The notes: generated by a model from the letters alone, not told the origin. A DNA stretch of 64,000 nt from an uncultured Prevotellaceae bacterium (GCA_902776195.1 CACYPF010000019.1:1-64000); one strand, 5' to 3'. Positions 27,322-36,223 are shown, counted from the stretch's first letter. Program-made: numbers and translations.

Positions 27322-27957
27322 TTAGAAATTAATGCCGAGATTGATGAAGAGACAACGGGTATAGGCAGAGTCAAACTCGTCCTTTGAGATATTGGCGAGA
27401 CCGAAGTCATAACCAACTTCTACGTACATCATCTTATACTCCAGACCACATCCGGCACGTAGTCCGCCATCGAAGCGTTTCATGTTGTCAAAGACACTCT
27501 CAGACTCTCTCGTGGCATAGTTCTTCACCTTACCGGTAATACCTATGGACAGGTAGCCGCCGAAGAAAGGCTGTAAGAAGAGGTCATCATCCAGATTGAT
27601 ACCATATTTCGCTACGATAGGCAGTTGCAGATAGCCCAGACGATAGGTCACCTTATCACCGTCTTGATGGGTCTTGCCTCCCTTCTCAGAATACAGCAGA
27701 CTTGCCTCCAACCAGAGGGGATGGTTTCTGGAGAGTTGCATGCCATAGGCAAAACCGATGACGAGACCCGTGCGGGGGTTGGTGTCGAAGGTATTGGACT
27801 CACTGCTGGTACTGGCAACATTCATACCCAGACGCAGTCCATAGTAACGTTCTGTATCGTCACGGTTATAGCGGCTGCGACCCCTGTTGGTCTCAAACTG
27901 TGCGAAGGATGGTATAGTGAAGGCTATGACCATGATTAATGTGATGATTCTTCTCAT
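27322..27957 (-). CDS. PorT-like outer-membrane beta-barrel protein
   Basis: 211 aa with a signal peptide (IITLIMVIAFTIPSFAQ). Alternating hydrophobic/polar strands (YYGLRLGMNVAS, RTGLVIGFAYGMQLS, LWLEASLLYSEKGG, RLGYLQLPIVAKYGI, LFLQPFFGGYLSIGI) and a terminal Phe mark an eight-strand-type barrel of the outer-membrane beta-barrel/PorT family. Function unknown. It sits 10 bp after dsbD and 20 bp before mrp, and no promoter is visible in those gaps, so all three are likely one transcript. Confidence 0.88.
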   Translation of the reverse strand: MRRIITLIMVIAFTIPSFAQFETNRGRSRYNRDDTERYYGLRLGMNVASTSSESNTFDTNPRTGLVIGFAYGMQLSRNHPLWLEASLLYSEKGGKTHQDGDKVTYRLGYLQLPIVAKYGINLDDDLFLQPFFGGYLSIGITGKVKNYATRESESVFDNMKRFDGGLRAGCGLEYKMMYVEVGYDFGLANISKDEFDSAYTRCLFINLGINF

Positions 27958-27967
27958 ATTTATTGTT

Positions 27968-29965
27968 TTATGGTTTGTATTTAGTCAATCCAGCATCCAG
28001 CCAGTTGATGTATTCTTGTATGTCTTCGTCGTAGGAGCGCGAGGGACCGAGAGGCTTCCCTTCCTCATCCAGCAGTACATAGAAGGGTTGAGTGTTCGCC
28101 CCGAACTTCGTTGCCTGCAGATGACTCCATTTGTCACCGATGGTGCGAAGGGTACGCTTCTGTCCGTTTACTTCCACTTCAATAGGTTGGGGTAGTGGGG
28201 TCTTGTCGTCAACATAGAGCGAGATGAGCACATAGTCCTGTGTCAGACGTTGTGCAACGTCCTCGTTTGTCCATACGGCAGCCTCCATCTTACGGCAGTT
28301 GACACAACCGAATCCTGTGAAATCGATTATGACGGGCTTTTGTTGCTCCTTGGCAAAAGCCATGCCTTGCTCGTAATCTTTGAAAGGTGCCTCGACAACG
28401 GTGGTCTGTATGATCTTGTAGTCCTGGGTATACATAGGGGGTGTGAAAGCACTGATTGCTTTCAGGGGTGCTCCCCATAGTCCCGGTATCATATAGATGG
28501 TAAAGGCAAAGGACAGGAGTCCGAGGAAGAACTGAGGCACATTGGTGCGATGCTCCGGTTCGTCATGGGGGAACCGAAGCCATCCCATCAGGTAGGCTCC
28601 AAGGAGTCCGAAAAGGGCAATCCATATCGAGAGGAACACCTCCCTGTCAAGCAGTCTCCAGCCATAGGCAAGGTCGGCGACGCTTAAGAACTTGAGGGCA
28701 AAGGCGAGTTCGATAAAACCTAATACCACCTTAATGGTATTCATCCACCCTCCAGACTTCGGTACCGACTTCAACAGGGAAGGGAAGAGGGCAAACAGTG
28801 CAAAAGGAATGGCAAGTCCAATGCTGAATCCTAACATGCCAAGGGTAGGACCGAGGATGTTTCCTTGGGTGGATACGGCTACCAACAGGAACCCGATGAT
28901 CGGTCCTGTGCAGGAGAAGGATACCAGTACCAAGGTGAATGCCATGAGGAAGATACTCAGCAGTCCGGTGGTTTTTTCCGATTTCTCATCTATCTTTGTC
29001 GACCATGAAGCGGGTAGCGTCAATTCGAAGGCTCCGAAGAAGGAGGCGGCGAAGACGATCAGCAGCAGGGCGAAGAAGATGTTGAACCATGCATTGGTTG
29101 ACAGTGCGTTGAGTGCGTTGGCACCAAAGAGTAAGGTGACTAGGAGACCCAGAAGGACATAAATGATGATGATGCTCAGCCCATAGGTCAGCGCCTCACG
29201 GATAGCCTTTGTCCGTTCCTTGTTCCGTTTGAGGAAGAACGATACGGTCATGGGGATGATAGGCCATACACAGGGTGTCAGCAGGGCAAGGAAACCGCCC
29301 AGCAGTCCTGCAAGGAAGATGTACCATAGTGAAGTGTCCGCAGGAGTGTCGCTAAAAGCATGCAGTTCCTTGGTGACTGGTTGCCAGAGGGTGTCACTCC
29401 CTATGTTAGGGGGTAGGGGGGCAGAACCAGCACTAGAGGTCGCAATCGTATCATTCTGATCTTTTATCTTTATAGAATCGTTCAGACTCCTGTCGTCCCC
29501 TGACTTAGGGGACAATGTGATTTTCCCAGTCTTTTTGAACTCCACAGAGGAGGGAGGCATACACATCTCATCGTTGCAAGTGCCATACTCCAAGTAGCAG
29601 TCAATGAGATATTTCTCTTTGGTGAACTTCACCTTCTGTACGAAGGTGGCAGTGTTCTCGAAGAAGCGCACCTCCATATCGAAGAGCTTGTCAAACTTCT
29701 TCTGTTCATTACCTCTGGGCTTCAGCTTTCCTATTGTTTCCACACCCTCCATCTTCACCTTGTTGAAGGTGGCTGGAATAGGACCTCCGCTCATTTCAGT
29801 GGAGTAGACATGCCAACCAGCATCAATCTTACCTGTGAAGATAATCTCAGCCTCGTTACTGGTGAGTTCTTTAAGTTGAGTGGTGAAATGCACAGGGTCA
29901 ACCATCTGTGCACTTGCCGAGAGCACAGAGACGACCATTAATAACAAAGTGAAAATCCGTTTCAT
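27968..29965 (-). CDS. dsbD: DsbD-like thiol:disulfide interchange protein
   Basis: 665 aa. Moves reducing power from cytoplasmic thioredoxin to the periplasm. Signal peptide (MKRIFTLLLMVVSVLSASAQ), N-terminal DsbD-alpha domain with a Cys pair in YGTCNDEMCMPP, a low-complexity linker, the eight-helix DsbD-beta membrane core (LLTPCVWPIIPMTVSFF, SCTGPIIGFL) and a C-terminal thioredoxin domain with CVNC (C554/C557). The start is the ATG at 29965. A longer frame to 30016 would include the promoter and overlap the LytTR gene. Linker DNA carries short GC hairpins (for example 29495-29513). Confidence 0.94.
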   Translation of the reverse strand: MKRIFTLLLMVVSVLSASAQMVDPVHFTTQLKELTSNEAEIIFTGKIDAGWHVYSTEMSGGPIPATFNKVKMEGVETIGKLKPRGNEQKKFDKLFDMEVRFFENTATFVQKVKFTKEKYLIDCYLEYGTCNDEMCMPPSSVEFKKTGKITLSPKSGDDRSLNDSIKIKDQNDTIATSSAGSAPLPPNIGSDTLWQPVTKELHAFSDTPADTSLWYIFLAGLLGGFLALLTPCVWPIIPMTVSFFLKRNKERTKAIREALTYGLSIIIIYVLLGLLVTLLFGANALNALSTNAWFNIFFALLLIVFAASFFGAFELTLPASWSTKIDEKSEKTTGLLSIFLMAFTLVLVSFSCTGPIIGFLLVAVSTQGNILGPTLGMLGFSIGLAIPFALFALFPSLLKSVPKSGGWMNTIKVVLGFIELAFALKFLSVADLAYGWRLLDREVFLSIWIALFGLLGAYLMGWLRFPHDEPEHRTNVPQFFLGLLSFAFTIYMIPGLWGAPLKAISAFTPPMYTQDYKIIQTTVVEAPFKDYEQGMAFAKEQQKPVIIDFTGFGCVNCRKMEAAVWTNEDVAQRLTQDYVLISLYVDDKTPLPQPIEVEVNGQKRTLRTIGDKWSHLQATKFGANTQPFYVLLDEEGKPLGPSRSYDEDIQEYINWLDAGLTKYKP

Positions 29966-29970
29966 CGACG

Positions 29971-30001
29971 CAAAGGTACGAAGTTTTTGGCTATTTGCCA
30001 A
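29971..30001 (-). promoter_or_regulatory. dsbD promoter inside the LytTR gene end
   Basis: Minus strand: TTGG at 30001-29998, 19 bp, TACCTTTG at 29978-29971. The TTGG box lies within the last codons of the LytTR regulator (stop at 29991), and the predicted transcript starts a few bases before the dsbD ATG. Confidence 0.75.
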
Positions 30002-30716
30002 GAAATTTCGCATCAAGATAACTTTGGAATGCTTCTTTATACATATCTCCTATAGGCAGATAGGTGTCTGCATCCATGATGACGCGGTTCTTGTTAACTT
30101 CCTGGATCTTCAGCAGGTTGACGATATAGGAACGGTGGATGCGCATGAAAGTGTCAGGCAGTCGTTCCTCTATTCTCTTCATGGAAAGCAATGTGATGAT
30201 GGGCTTGGGGTCTCCTTCAAGGTATATCTTCAGATACTCACTCATCGCCTCTATATAGCGAATGTCGGCAATAGTGACTTTGACAATGCGATATTCTGTC
30301 TTGACGAAGATAGTGTCAGAGTCGCCTCCGCCCCCTCCCTGCTGGGGGAGGGGAGTTGTGACATCCAACCTCTCTTTGATGCGATTGGCAGCCCGTAGGA
30401 AGTCTTGTAACCCAAAAGGCTTCAGGAGGTAGTCAACGGCATTGACCTTAAAGCCCTCGACGGCATATTCCGCATAAGCAGTGGTGAAGACCACCATAGG
30501 GGGAGCCAGCAACGACTTCACGAAGTCCATCCCCTTGAGGTCGGGCATGTTGATATCACAGAAGATAGCGTCTACCGCATCCTCCTCTAAGAACTTACGT
30601 GCCTCCAGTGCGCTTTGGCATTGCGCAGCCAGTTCGAGGAAAGGTACTTTACCAATATAGGCAGCCAACTGCTGTAGTGCCAGCGGCTCATCATCAATAG
30701 CCAAGCATCTGATCAT
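29991..30716 (-). CDS. LytTR family response regulator
   Basis: 241 aa: an N-terminal receiver domain with acidic pocket D8/D9, phospho-acceptor D54 (FCDINMPDL), the switch Thr in VFTTAY and Lys in LLKPFG. A short Gly-rich linker (QQGGGGGDSD) leads to a C-terminal LytTR DNA-binding domain (YIEAMSEYLKIYL, RIHRSYIVNLLKIQEV). Acts with the sensor kinase encoded directly upstream (4-bp overlap). The linker is encoded by a GC-rich palindrome (30332-30353). Targets unknown; the lipoprotein gene upstream of the kinase is the obvious candidate. Confidence 0.94.
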   Translation of the reverse strand: MIRCLAIDDEPLALQQLAAYIGKVPFLELAAQCQSALEARKFLEEDAVDAIFCDINMPDLKGMDFVKSLLAPPMVVFTTAYAEYAVEGFKVNAVDYLLKPFGLQDFLRAANRIKERLDVTTPLPQQGGGGGDSDTIFVKTEYRIVKVTIADIRYIEAMSEYLKIYLEGDPKPIITLLSMKRIEERLPDTFMRIHRSYIVNLLKIQEVNKNRVIMDADTYLPIGDMYKEAFQSYLDAKFLGK

Positions 30717-31873
30717 GTGAGTGGTATTTCTAGTTCAACATTATAGGTGTCAGGTTCGTCCTGTATATTCAGCGTATAGTTTGTTCCATATATTAAGTTT
30801 AACCGTTGTTTGACATTGGCGAGTCCTACGCCGCCTTTTTCCTCGTTGGGTCTGTCAGCCTTGCTGTTGCGACAGGAGAATCGCAGCTTATTACCTTCGA
30901 TGCCGGCTTTGACATGGATAAAAGAGTCATGCTGATAACTGATACCATGTTTAAACGCGTTCTCTATGAAGGTGATGAGCATCAGCGGAGGCAGTTCATA
31001 GTCTGGTGTCTCAGCAGGAAGTTCTACCTTTACCTCTACCTTATCTGTATAGCGGAGCCGCATCAGCGTGATGTAGTTGCGGATGAAATCAAACTCACGG
31101 GTGATGGGTACCCCTTTCTTGTCGCCCTCATAAAGGACGAAGCGCATCATCTTCGACAGTTCCAGAATCGTGTCCTTCGCTTTCTCTGGGTCAATATCCA
31201 CTAACGCATGGATGTTGTTGAGGGTATTCATGAAGAAATGGGGATTGATCTGGTATTTGAGGTATTCCAGCTGCTGTTCCAGATTCTCTTTCTCCAACAC
31301 CATCAGTTGTTTGTCGTCATGCCGTGACTTGAAATAAAACTTGATACCGATGTTCATACCCATCATCAGGATCAGAACGATGAGAGCTACGATGTCATGC
31401 TCTCCCAGGAAGACAGGAGGACGATGCTGATCCCTCGGTCCATGATGCCTCTTGGGGTGAGCTTCCTTCTCAAAGGGTGGGGGCTCATGGTCGAAACCCT
31501 CCTCATGGGGAGGCCGCTGATGCCTGTCTGCCATCTCATGGCGCTGATGAGGCGGATAGAAGGGCTTCATGGGTCTGTTGCTGCACTGGTAGGTCACGAA
31601 GATACCCATGACTACGGCGATGGCACAGAAATACAAGGCTCTCTTGTGTTTGTAAACCAATAGAGGTGCCAACAGGAAATTGTGAACCAGGAAGATGCAT
31701 AGGAAGATGGCAAACTGCTTCCAGATCATGAGCACGTCACTCCAATAGAAAGTAAAGGAGTCATCGTTCACCGACCGCACATAGAGACTGAGCACTGGCA
31801 CTGTGAAGAGCATGCCCCACAGTGCCAGGTATGTCAGATTCTCATGTTTCCGTTGTTCTTGCATCCATTTCAT
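30713..31873 (-). CDS. LytS-like sensor histidine kinase with His-rich loop
   Basis: 386 aa. Four membrane helices in about the first 180 residues, then a cytoplasmic His_kinase (LytS/YehU type) domain: phospho-acceptor H212 in INPHFFMNTL, N-box FIENAFKHG and G-box KGGVGLANVKQRL. Between helices 3 and 4 lies a loop (about 102-159) rich in Pro and His, with ten His in 58 residues, for example EAHPKRHHGPRDQH; it may bind metal (inference). The start is the ATG at 31873; a TTG three codons earlier is less likely. It follows the Cthe_2159-like gene by 34 bp and overlaps its regulator by 4 bp. Confidence 0.92.
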   Translation of the reverse strand: MKWMQEQRKHENLTYLALWGMLFTVPVLSLYVRSVNDDSFTFYWSDVLMIWKQFAIFLCIFLVHNFLLAPLLVYKHKRALYFCAIAVVMGIFVTYQCSNRPMKPFYPPHQRHEMADRHQRPPHEEGFDHEPPPFEKEAHPKRHHGPRDQHRPPVFLGEHDIVALIVLILMMGMNIGIKFYFKSRHDDKQLMVLEKENLEQQLEYLKYQINPHFFMNTLNNIHALVDIDPEKAKDTILELSKMMRFVLYEGDKKGVPITREFDFIRNYITLMRLRYTDKVEVKVELPAETPDYELPPLMLITFIENAFKHGISYQHDSFIHVKAGIEGNKLRFSCRNSKADRPNEEKGGVGLANVKQRLNLIYGTNYTLNIQDEPDTYNVELEIPLT

Positions 31874-31907
31874 ATAACGCAAGGATTAGGGGTTATATTG
31901 TGTGTGA

Positions 31908-33797
31908 TTACCATCCCTGTCCAGGACCTCCGCCAGGCATTCCTCCTCCGGGCATACCTCCTCCGGCATTATAACTGCTGATGGAGTTGGAGGCAGTCAC
32001 ACTGGCAGAACTGTTACCAGAGGTGAGGGTATAGCTGCTGCCACTCTTCAGGTCAGGAGTGCTGACGATGATGAAGTTGCTGCCACTATAGGAGATGGGA
32101 GGCATCGTGAAGGTATAGAGTGTCTTACTGCTGTCACTGATGCTGACCGTGCTGTTGGCTGATACAGAACCGGTAGCGGTGACGATACCCTGTGAGGTAC
32201 TTCCAAGGTTGCCGTCCACACGTCCTCCGATAGCGAAGAGATATCCACCGGTGATGTAGAGCTTCTTCTGCTCGTTGATGTCGATGCCAGCCTCTGCGCC
32301 ATTGGCTCCACAGGCGATGATCGTGCCGCCCTTGAGATACATGTTACCATTGGCATCAATGGCATCGTTGTTGGTACCTACTGCTACCACAGTGCCGCCA
32401 GAGATGGTCATGTCACCTGTAGAATTGATGGCATCGTCATGAGCATATACCAGGACTGTTCCGCCAGAGATCTCGAGTGTACCCTTGCTCTCCATACCCT
32501 CGGCGTTATTGCCACTGGTCCGTATCATGATGTCTCCACCTGAGATGACCAACGGACCGCCATACGCTACTTCGTTCTCGTCCTTACCTCCCGTCTTTAT
32601 ACCCTTAGGTGATGAGGTGTAGACACTGGGCAGGTTATCGGTATTGCCTGTGTAGTTATGACTCTCTGTAGATCCATTACTGTAATAGAGTCCACCTTCT
32701 GTGATGATACGAATCTTACCGCCAGTAATGTAACCCTCGTAGTCTGCCTTGATACCCTTGCCGCCACTACCGGTAGCCTTTGCATAGACTTCTCCGCCGT
32801 TCATATAGAAATTACCGTCGCTGCCGATTCCTGCCGCCGCCTTGGTGTCACCACCATAGGTGAGTGTCTCGTCAACCTCCCAGGTACCATTTCCTGTGGC
32901 AATGACAGTCGTACGTCCACCGTTAATCGTGATGTCAGCGTCACCGTTGATAGCCTTGCCGCCATCTGCGGAAACCTCTACGTTGATGATGCCGCCATTG
33001 ATGAACATATTGTCACCTGCCTTGATACCATTGTTCTCCGTGGAGTTCACATAGAGGTTGACACCTTTCTCTATGACAATATTACTCTTACCATGGATAC
33101 CGTTCTTGTAGTTGCCGTAAACCTCCAGTGAGCCATCACCATTGATAAACAATTTCCCTTTACTGAAGATAGTTCCTTTGTGGTCTTCTGTCGTACCATC
33201 AGAGAGTTTGTTGGAACCTGTCAGTACCATGTAGGCACTGCCCTTGCCCTCCATGTCAACAGCCGTCGTTGTCGTACTGGTGATGTCGGCATTGTTGAGG
33301 TTCAACTCGAAATCGGCACTGCCATTAATGACCAGTGAACCATCCGTCGTCGTTCCTGTCACTACATAGCAGATACCCTCTGTGCTGCCGTGGTCGGCGG
33401 TTACCTGATGTCCGTCTATGGTAACAGTCACGCCCTCCACTCCTGGGTCAGCAGGACTTGACATGTCAATATTGACAATGGTCCCGAAAGTGTGGTTGCT
33501 GAAAGCGTCGCCTTCCTCAGGATACTGTGCGGTAGCCGTTGAGGTTGGCTCTGCCGTTGTCTTGTCGATAGCGATGGTGAAGGTGGACATCTCGCTGTAT
33601 GTTCCAGAAGAGCTGCCGCCAGAGGAACTGCCGCCAGAGGAACTGCCGCCAGAGGTGCTACCGCTGTTATCGTTATCATCATTACCATAAAAACTGGAAC
33701 TGTCGTTGCTCAGTGGATCATCCGAAGAACAAGCTGTTGTCATTGTCATCATCGTCATGGCTGCCATGAGCATGATGGGCATCATCTTTTTTTTCAT
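31908..33797 (-). CDS. Cthe_2159-type carbohydrate-binding lipoprotein
   Basis: 629 aa lipoprotein (lipobox TTAC, C23), followed by a Ser/Gly tether (about 45-67) made by a 15-bp DNA repeat. The body is a series of beta-helix-like turns (GSLEVYGNYKNGIHGKSNIV, ITGGKIRIITEGG, GTLEISGGTVLVYAHDDAIN) matching the Cthe_2159 family, whose founding member binds cellulose and pectic polymers. The end is a Gly/Pro/Met-rich tail finishing in GPGQGW. Surface display is inferred from the lipobox. A related protein lies at the window end. In an apparent operon with the LytS/LytTR pair. Confidence 0.9.
   Translation of the reverse strand: MKKKMMPIMLMAAMTMMTMTTACSSDDPLSNDSSSFYGNDDNDNSGSTSGGSSSGGSSSGGSSSGTYSEMSTFTIAIDKTTAEPTSTATAQYPEEGDAFSNHTFGTIVNIDMSSPADPGVEGVTVTIDGHQVTADHGSTEGICYVVTGTTTDGSLVINGSADFELNLNNADITSTTTTAVDMEGKGSAYMVLTGSNKLSDGTTEDHKGTIFSKGKLFINGDGSLEVYGNYKNGIHGKSNIVIEKGVNLYVNSTENNGIKAGDNMFINGGIINVEVSADGGKAINGDADITINGGRTTVIATGNGTWEVDETLTYGGDTKAAAGIGSDGNFYMNGGEVYAKATGSGGKGIKADYEGYITGGKIRIITEGGLYYSNGSTESHNYTGNTDNLPSVYTSSPKGIKTGGKDENEVAYGGPLVISGGDIMIRTSGNNAEGMESKGTLEISGGTVLVYAHDDAINSTGDMTISGGTVVAVGTNNDAIDANGNMYLKGGTIIACGANGAEAGIDINEQKKLYITGGYLFAIGGRVDGNLGSTSQGIVTATGSVSANSTVSISDSSKTLYTFTMPPISYSGSNFIIVSTPDLKSGSSYTLTSGNSSASVTASNSISSYNAGGGMPGGGMPGGGPGQGW
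33606..33665. repeat. 15-bp tandem repeat encoding the lipoprotein tether
   Basis: Four copies of AGAGGAACTGCCGCC (first and last diverged) on the plus strand, read on the minus strand as repeated SGGSS. Confidence 0.85.
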
Positions 33798-33838
33798 ATT
33801 CGTTACGTTTTAGTTGTTTATACTCAGATTAGATGATG

Positions 33839-33846
33839 CAAATGTA
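33839..33846 (-). promoter_or_regulatory. -7 box of the Cthe_2159-like gene
   Basis: TACATTTG on the minus strand, 42 bp before the ATG at 33797. It lies immediately beyond the terminator of the preceding gene. No clear TTGG box 19 bp upstream. Confidence 0.5.
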
Positions 33847-33855
33847 GACAAAAAG

Positions 33856-33889
33856 AGCCGGCTCGTGAAATTTATTCAGCGAACCGGCT
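33856..33889 (-). terminator. Terminator of the LEA-like lipoprotein gene
   Basis: Stem AGCCGGCTCG / CGAACCGGCT (one mismatch) with a 14-nt loop. On the minus strand it is followed by CTTTTTG. Confidence 0.75.
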
Positions 33890-33913
33890 ATTTTATTCAG
33901 TGAAAAGTTAAAT

Positions 33914-33950
33914 ACTTCAATTCTTCAATCTTTCAATTCTTCAATCTTTA
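33914..33950. repeat. Short tandem repeat at a stop codon
   Basis: Repeats of TCTTCAAT/CTTTCAAT with an 8-bp period. The array runs into the stop codon (33950-33948) of the LEA-like lipoprotein gene. Confidence 0.6.
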
Positions 33951-34529
33951 GAGTCCCAAGCCTTTCTTAGCGGCATTAGCAGCATTGTCGATGGCACCTG
34001 AAGCCTTCTCCTTGGCAGCATCCTTTACCTCGTTAGCCTTGTCGGTAGCAGCCTGCTTAGCCTCGTCAACCTTCTGGTTGGCAGCATCAACAGCAGCGTC
34101 CTTTGCCTCAGTGGCGGCATCACCAACCTGCTCGAGCAGTCCATTGACAACCTTGTCAGGCTCAACGTCTGTGATAGCAGATACGGCAGCGGCAACAGCA
34201 GCGTTCTCACCTACAACAGCCTTTACCTTGTCGGCATTCTCCTTCAGGAATGTCTGTACTTTTGCAACATACTGCTTGGCAGCCTCAGGATTGGTCTTGA
34301 TGAGCTCGGCAATCTTTGCCTTGACAGCGTCAAGAGCCTGCTGGAATTTGCTGGCATCCTTTGTCTCCAGGTTGGATGTCAGAGCGGCGATAGCGGCGTC
34401 AGCCTCTTCGTCAGCAACATTTACCTCAACAGCAGTACTGTCAGTAGCTTCTCCCTGCTGAGCTTTATTACCACATGCTGTGAAACCGATGGCAGCAACA
34501 GCCATCACTGCTAAAAGAATCTTCTTCAT
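33948..34529 (-). CDS. LEA-like alanine-rich lipoprotein
   Basis: 193 aa. Lipoprotein signal with lipobox FTAC (C19), an acidic stretch, a helical middle part and a C-terminal segment of 11-residue-type amphipathic repeats (DAATEAKDAAVDAANQKV, DEAKQAATDKANEVKDAA). This Ala/Lys/Asp/Glu pattern resembles LEA or apolipoprotein-like helices, which suggests an extended surface-aligned helix at a membrane. I know no defined function. Monocistronic, with its own promoter and terminator. Confidence 0.85.
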   Translation of the reverse strand: MKKILLAVMAVAAIGFTACGNKAQQGEATDSTAVEVNVADEEADAAIAALTSNLETKDASKFQQALDAVKAKIAELIKTNPEAAKQYVAKVQTFLKENADKVKAVVGENAAVAAAVSAITDVEPDKVVNGLLEQVGDAATEAKDAAVDAANQKVDEAKQAATDKANEVKDAAKEKASGAIDNAANAAKKGLGL

Positions 34530-34579
34530 AACTTTCTCTTTTTAATAAAATATGTTTAGTGGTTTATTAAAAACCGCGA

Positions 34580-34587
34580 CAAATATA
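34580..34587 (-). promoter_or_regulatory. -7 box of the LEA-like lipoprotein gene
   Basis: TATATTTG on the minus strand, leaving a leader of about 45 bases before the ATG at 34529. Confidence 0.55.
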
Positions 34588-34618
34588 CAACGAATTTCGT
34601 TTCGTCGTGCTTTTCTTT

Positions 34619-35371
34619 TTAATCTTTTAACGTTAATTCAACCGGACAGTGGTCAGACCCCATGATTTCCGTGTGGATCTTGGCGTCCTCGATATGCTCA
34701 AGGAGTCGTTGGCTGGTGACGAAATAGTCGATACGCCATCCTGCGTTTTTCTGACGTGCCTGAAAACGGTAGGACCACCAGGAATAGGTGACTTGCTCAG
34801 GGTAAAGGGTGCGGAACGTGTCAATGAATCCGCTGGCAAGCAGCGTGCTGAACTTCTCACGCTCCTGATCGGTGAAACCGGCATTCATGCGATTGGTCTT
34901 GGGGTTCTTCAGGTCAATCTCCTCATGAGCGACATTCAGGTCACCGCATAGGATGACGGGCTTCTTCTCGTCGAGTCGCTTCAGATAGGCACGGAAAGCG
35001 TCCTCCCATGACATACGGTACTCCAGTCGCTTGAGACCGTCTTGTGAGTTGGGGGTATAGCAGCAGACAAGGAAGAAATCGTTCATCTCCAGGGTGATGA
35101 CACGTCCCTCATGGTCGTGTATGTCTATGCCAATACCATATTCCACGTTCAGTGGCTGGTGCTTGGTGAAGATGGCGGTACCGGAATAGCCTTTCTTCTC
35201 GGCATAGTTCCAGTAGGAGGTATAGCCCTCAAACTGCAGGTCGAGCTGTCCTTCCTGCATCTTTGTCTCCTGCAGGCAGAAGAAGTCGGCATCCAACTCC
35301 TTGAAGATATCGCTGAAGCCCTTGCCCTCGCAAGCCCTCAGTCCATTTACATTCCAACTGATGAATTTCAT
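34619..35371 (-). CDS. xth: Exodeoxyribonuclease III
   Basis: AP endonuclease/3'-5' exonuclease of base-excision repair, 250 aa, cytosolic. The fold's motifs are all present: WNVNG (6-10), QETK with metal-binding E35, YTPNSQDG, the catalytic GDLNVAH block and the terminal GSDHCPV. Length matches bacterial ExoA/Xth. It follows the M15 peptidase gene by 15 bp and probably shares its promoter. Confidence 0.95.
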   Translation of the reverse strand: MKFISWNVNGLRACEGKGFSDIFKELDADFFCLQETKMQEGQLDLQFEGYTSYWNYAEKKGYSGTAIFTKHQPLNVEYGIGIDIHDHEGRVITLEMNDFFLVCCYTPNSQDGLKRLEYRMSWEDAFRAYLKRLDEKKPVILCGDLNVAHEEIDLKNPKTNRMNAGFTDQEREKFSTLLASGFIDTFRTLYPEQVTYSWWSYRFQARQKNAGWRIDYFVTSQRLLEHIEDAKIHTEIMGSDHCPVELTLKD

Positions 35372-35386
35372 ACCTTATTATATATA

Positions 35387-36145
35387 TTATGGGTTAGCGG
35401 CAAGTATCTCGGGGCGGAACTCAAAGTGCATCGTGTCATAGTGATACCAGCGTCCTCCCCATATAAAACCATGTTTCTCGAAGATGAGTACTAACTCCTT
35501 GGGGAAACGGTTGGCATAGACGATATGGTCGGTCTCGCTTTTCTTGGGATTCTTCCAGAGCCAGTAGTCACTCTTGGCAACACCGATGTCTATTGTCATC
35601 CCATAGGAATGGGCACTCTGGCGGTTGGCACCTCTCACCTTACGCCATAGGAAGGTACCGGATGACTTCAGGTAGGGGTGTAGTTCCGGGTGTTGCTCCA
35701 GTTCCTTGGCGACAGCACGAAGACTGTCTGCGGCACCGTTGTTCTTGGTGAACAGTACCTTTCCTCCAAACCAGTCTACACTGACGAGGCTCTTTCTCAC
35801 CTCAGCCTCTGACGCTCCATACATCTTCTTGAACAGTGGTTCACAGCGACTGCGTCCAGCGTCTTGCAGGTATTCCGGTGTCCATGCCTTTCTGTCGTAC
35901 TTAAAGGCAAACATATCCTCCGGGTCACTGTCGTCCAGTTTCTGCAGGAATGTTTTCTCCCGTCCGTCATCATACAGCAACTTCGTGCCGTCAGACATCA
36001 GCAAATAACCATTCTCATAACCCTTGACGAAGTGAGGATAAGTCTTCATCAGAATCATTGCCCCTTGGGGAATCGGTTGTTGTGCTGACGCAGAGACAGC
36101 GGTAAAAAGGATGACAGCCGTCAATATCTTTGAGGTCAGTCTCAT
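35387..36145 (-). CDS. M15 family metallopeptidase (cell-wall peptidase)
   Basis: 252 aa with a signal peptide (ILTAVILFTAVSASAQ). The zinc site typical of M15 peptidases is visible: SAHSYGMTIDI (H179 and D186) and TMHFEFR (H240). Family members trim peptidoglycan peptides (D,D-carboxypeptidase or L-Ala-D-Glu endopeptidase); which bond is cut here is not clear. Periplasmic. First gene of the operon with xth. Confidence 0.85.
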   Translation of the reverse strand: MRLTSKILTAVILFTAVSASAQQPIPQGAMILMKTYPHFVKGYENGYLLMSDGTKLLYDDGREKTFLQKLDDSDPEDMFAFKYDRKAWTPEYLQDAGRSRCEPLFKKMYGASEAEVRKSLVSVDWFGGKVLFTKNNGAADSLRAVAKELEQHPELHPYLKSSGTFLWRKVRGANRQSAHSYGMTIDIGVAKSDYWLWKNPKKSETDHIVYANRFPKELVLIFEKHGFIWGGRWYHYDTMHFEFRPEILAANP

Positions 36146-36192
36146 CGTCCTTCACTTTAATGATTAATCATGTGATTTGTCATTCTCGTTTG

Positions 36193-36223
36193 CGAAGGTA
36201 CAAAATAGTGAGGAAACTACCAA
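36193..36223 (-). promoter_or_regulatory. M15/xth promoter
   Basis: Minus strand: TTGG at 36223-36220, 19 bp, TACCTTCG at 36200-36193 (one change from TAnnTTTG). Confidence 0.65.

Noticed and set aside
33606-33665. 15-bp repeat as a regulatory element
   Set aside because: It simply encodes a Ser/Gly tether after a lipobox.
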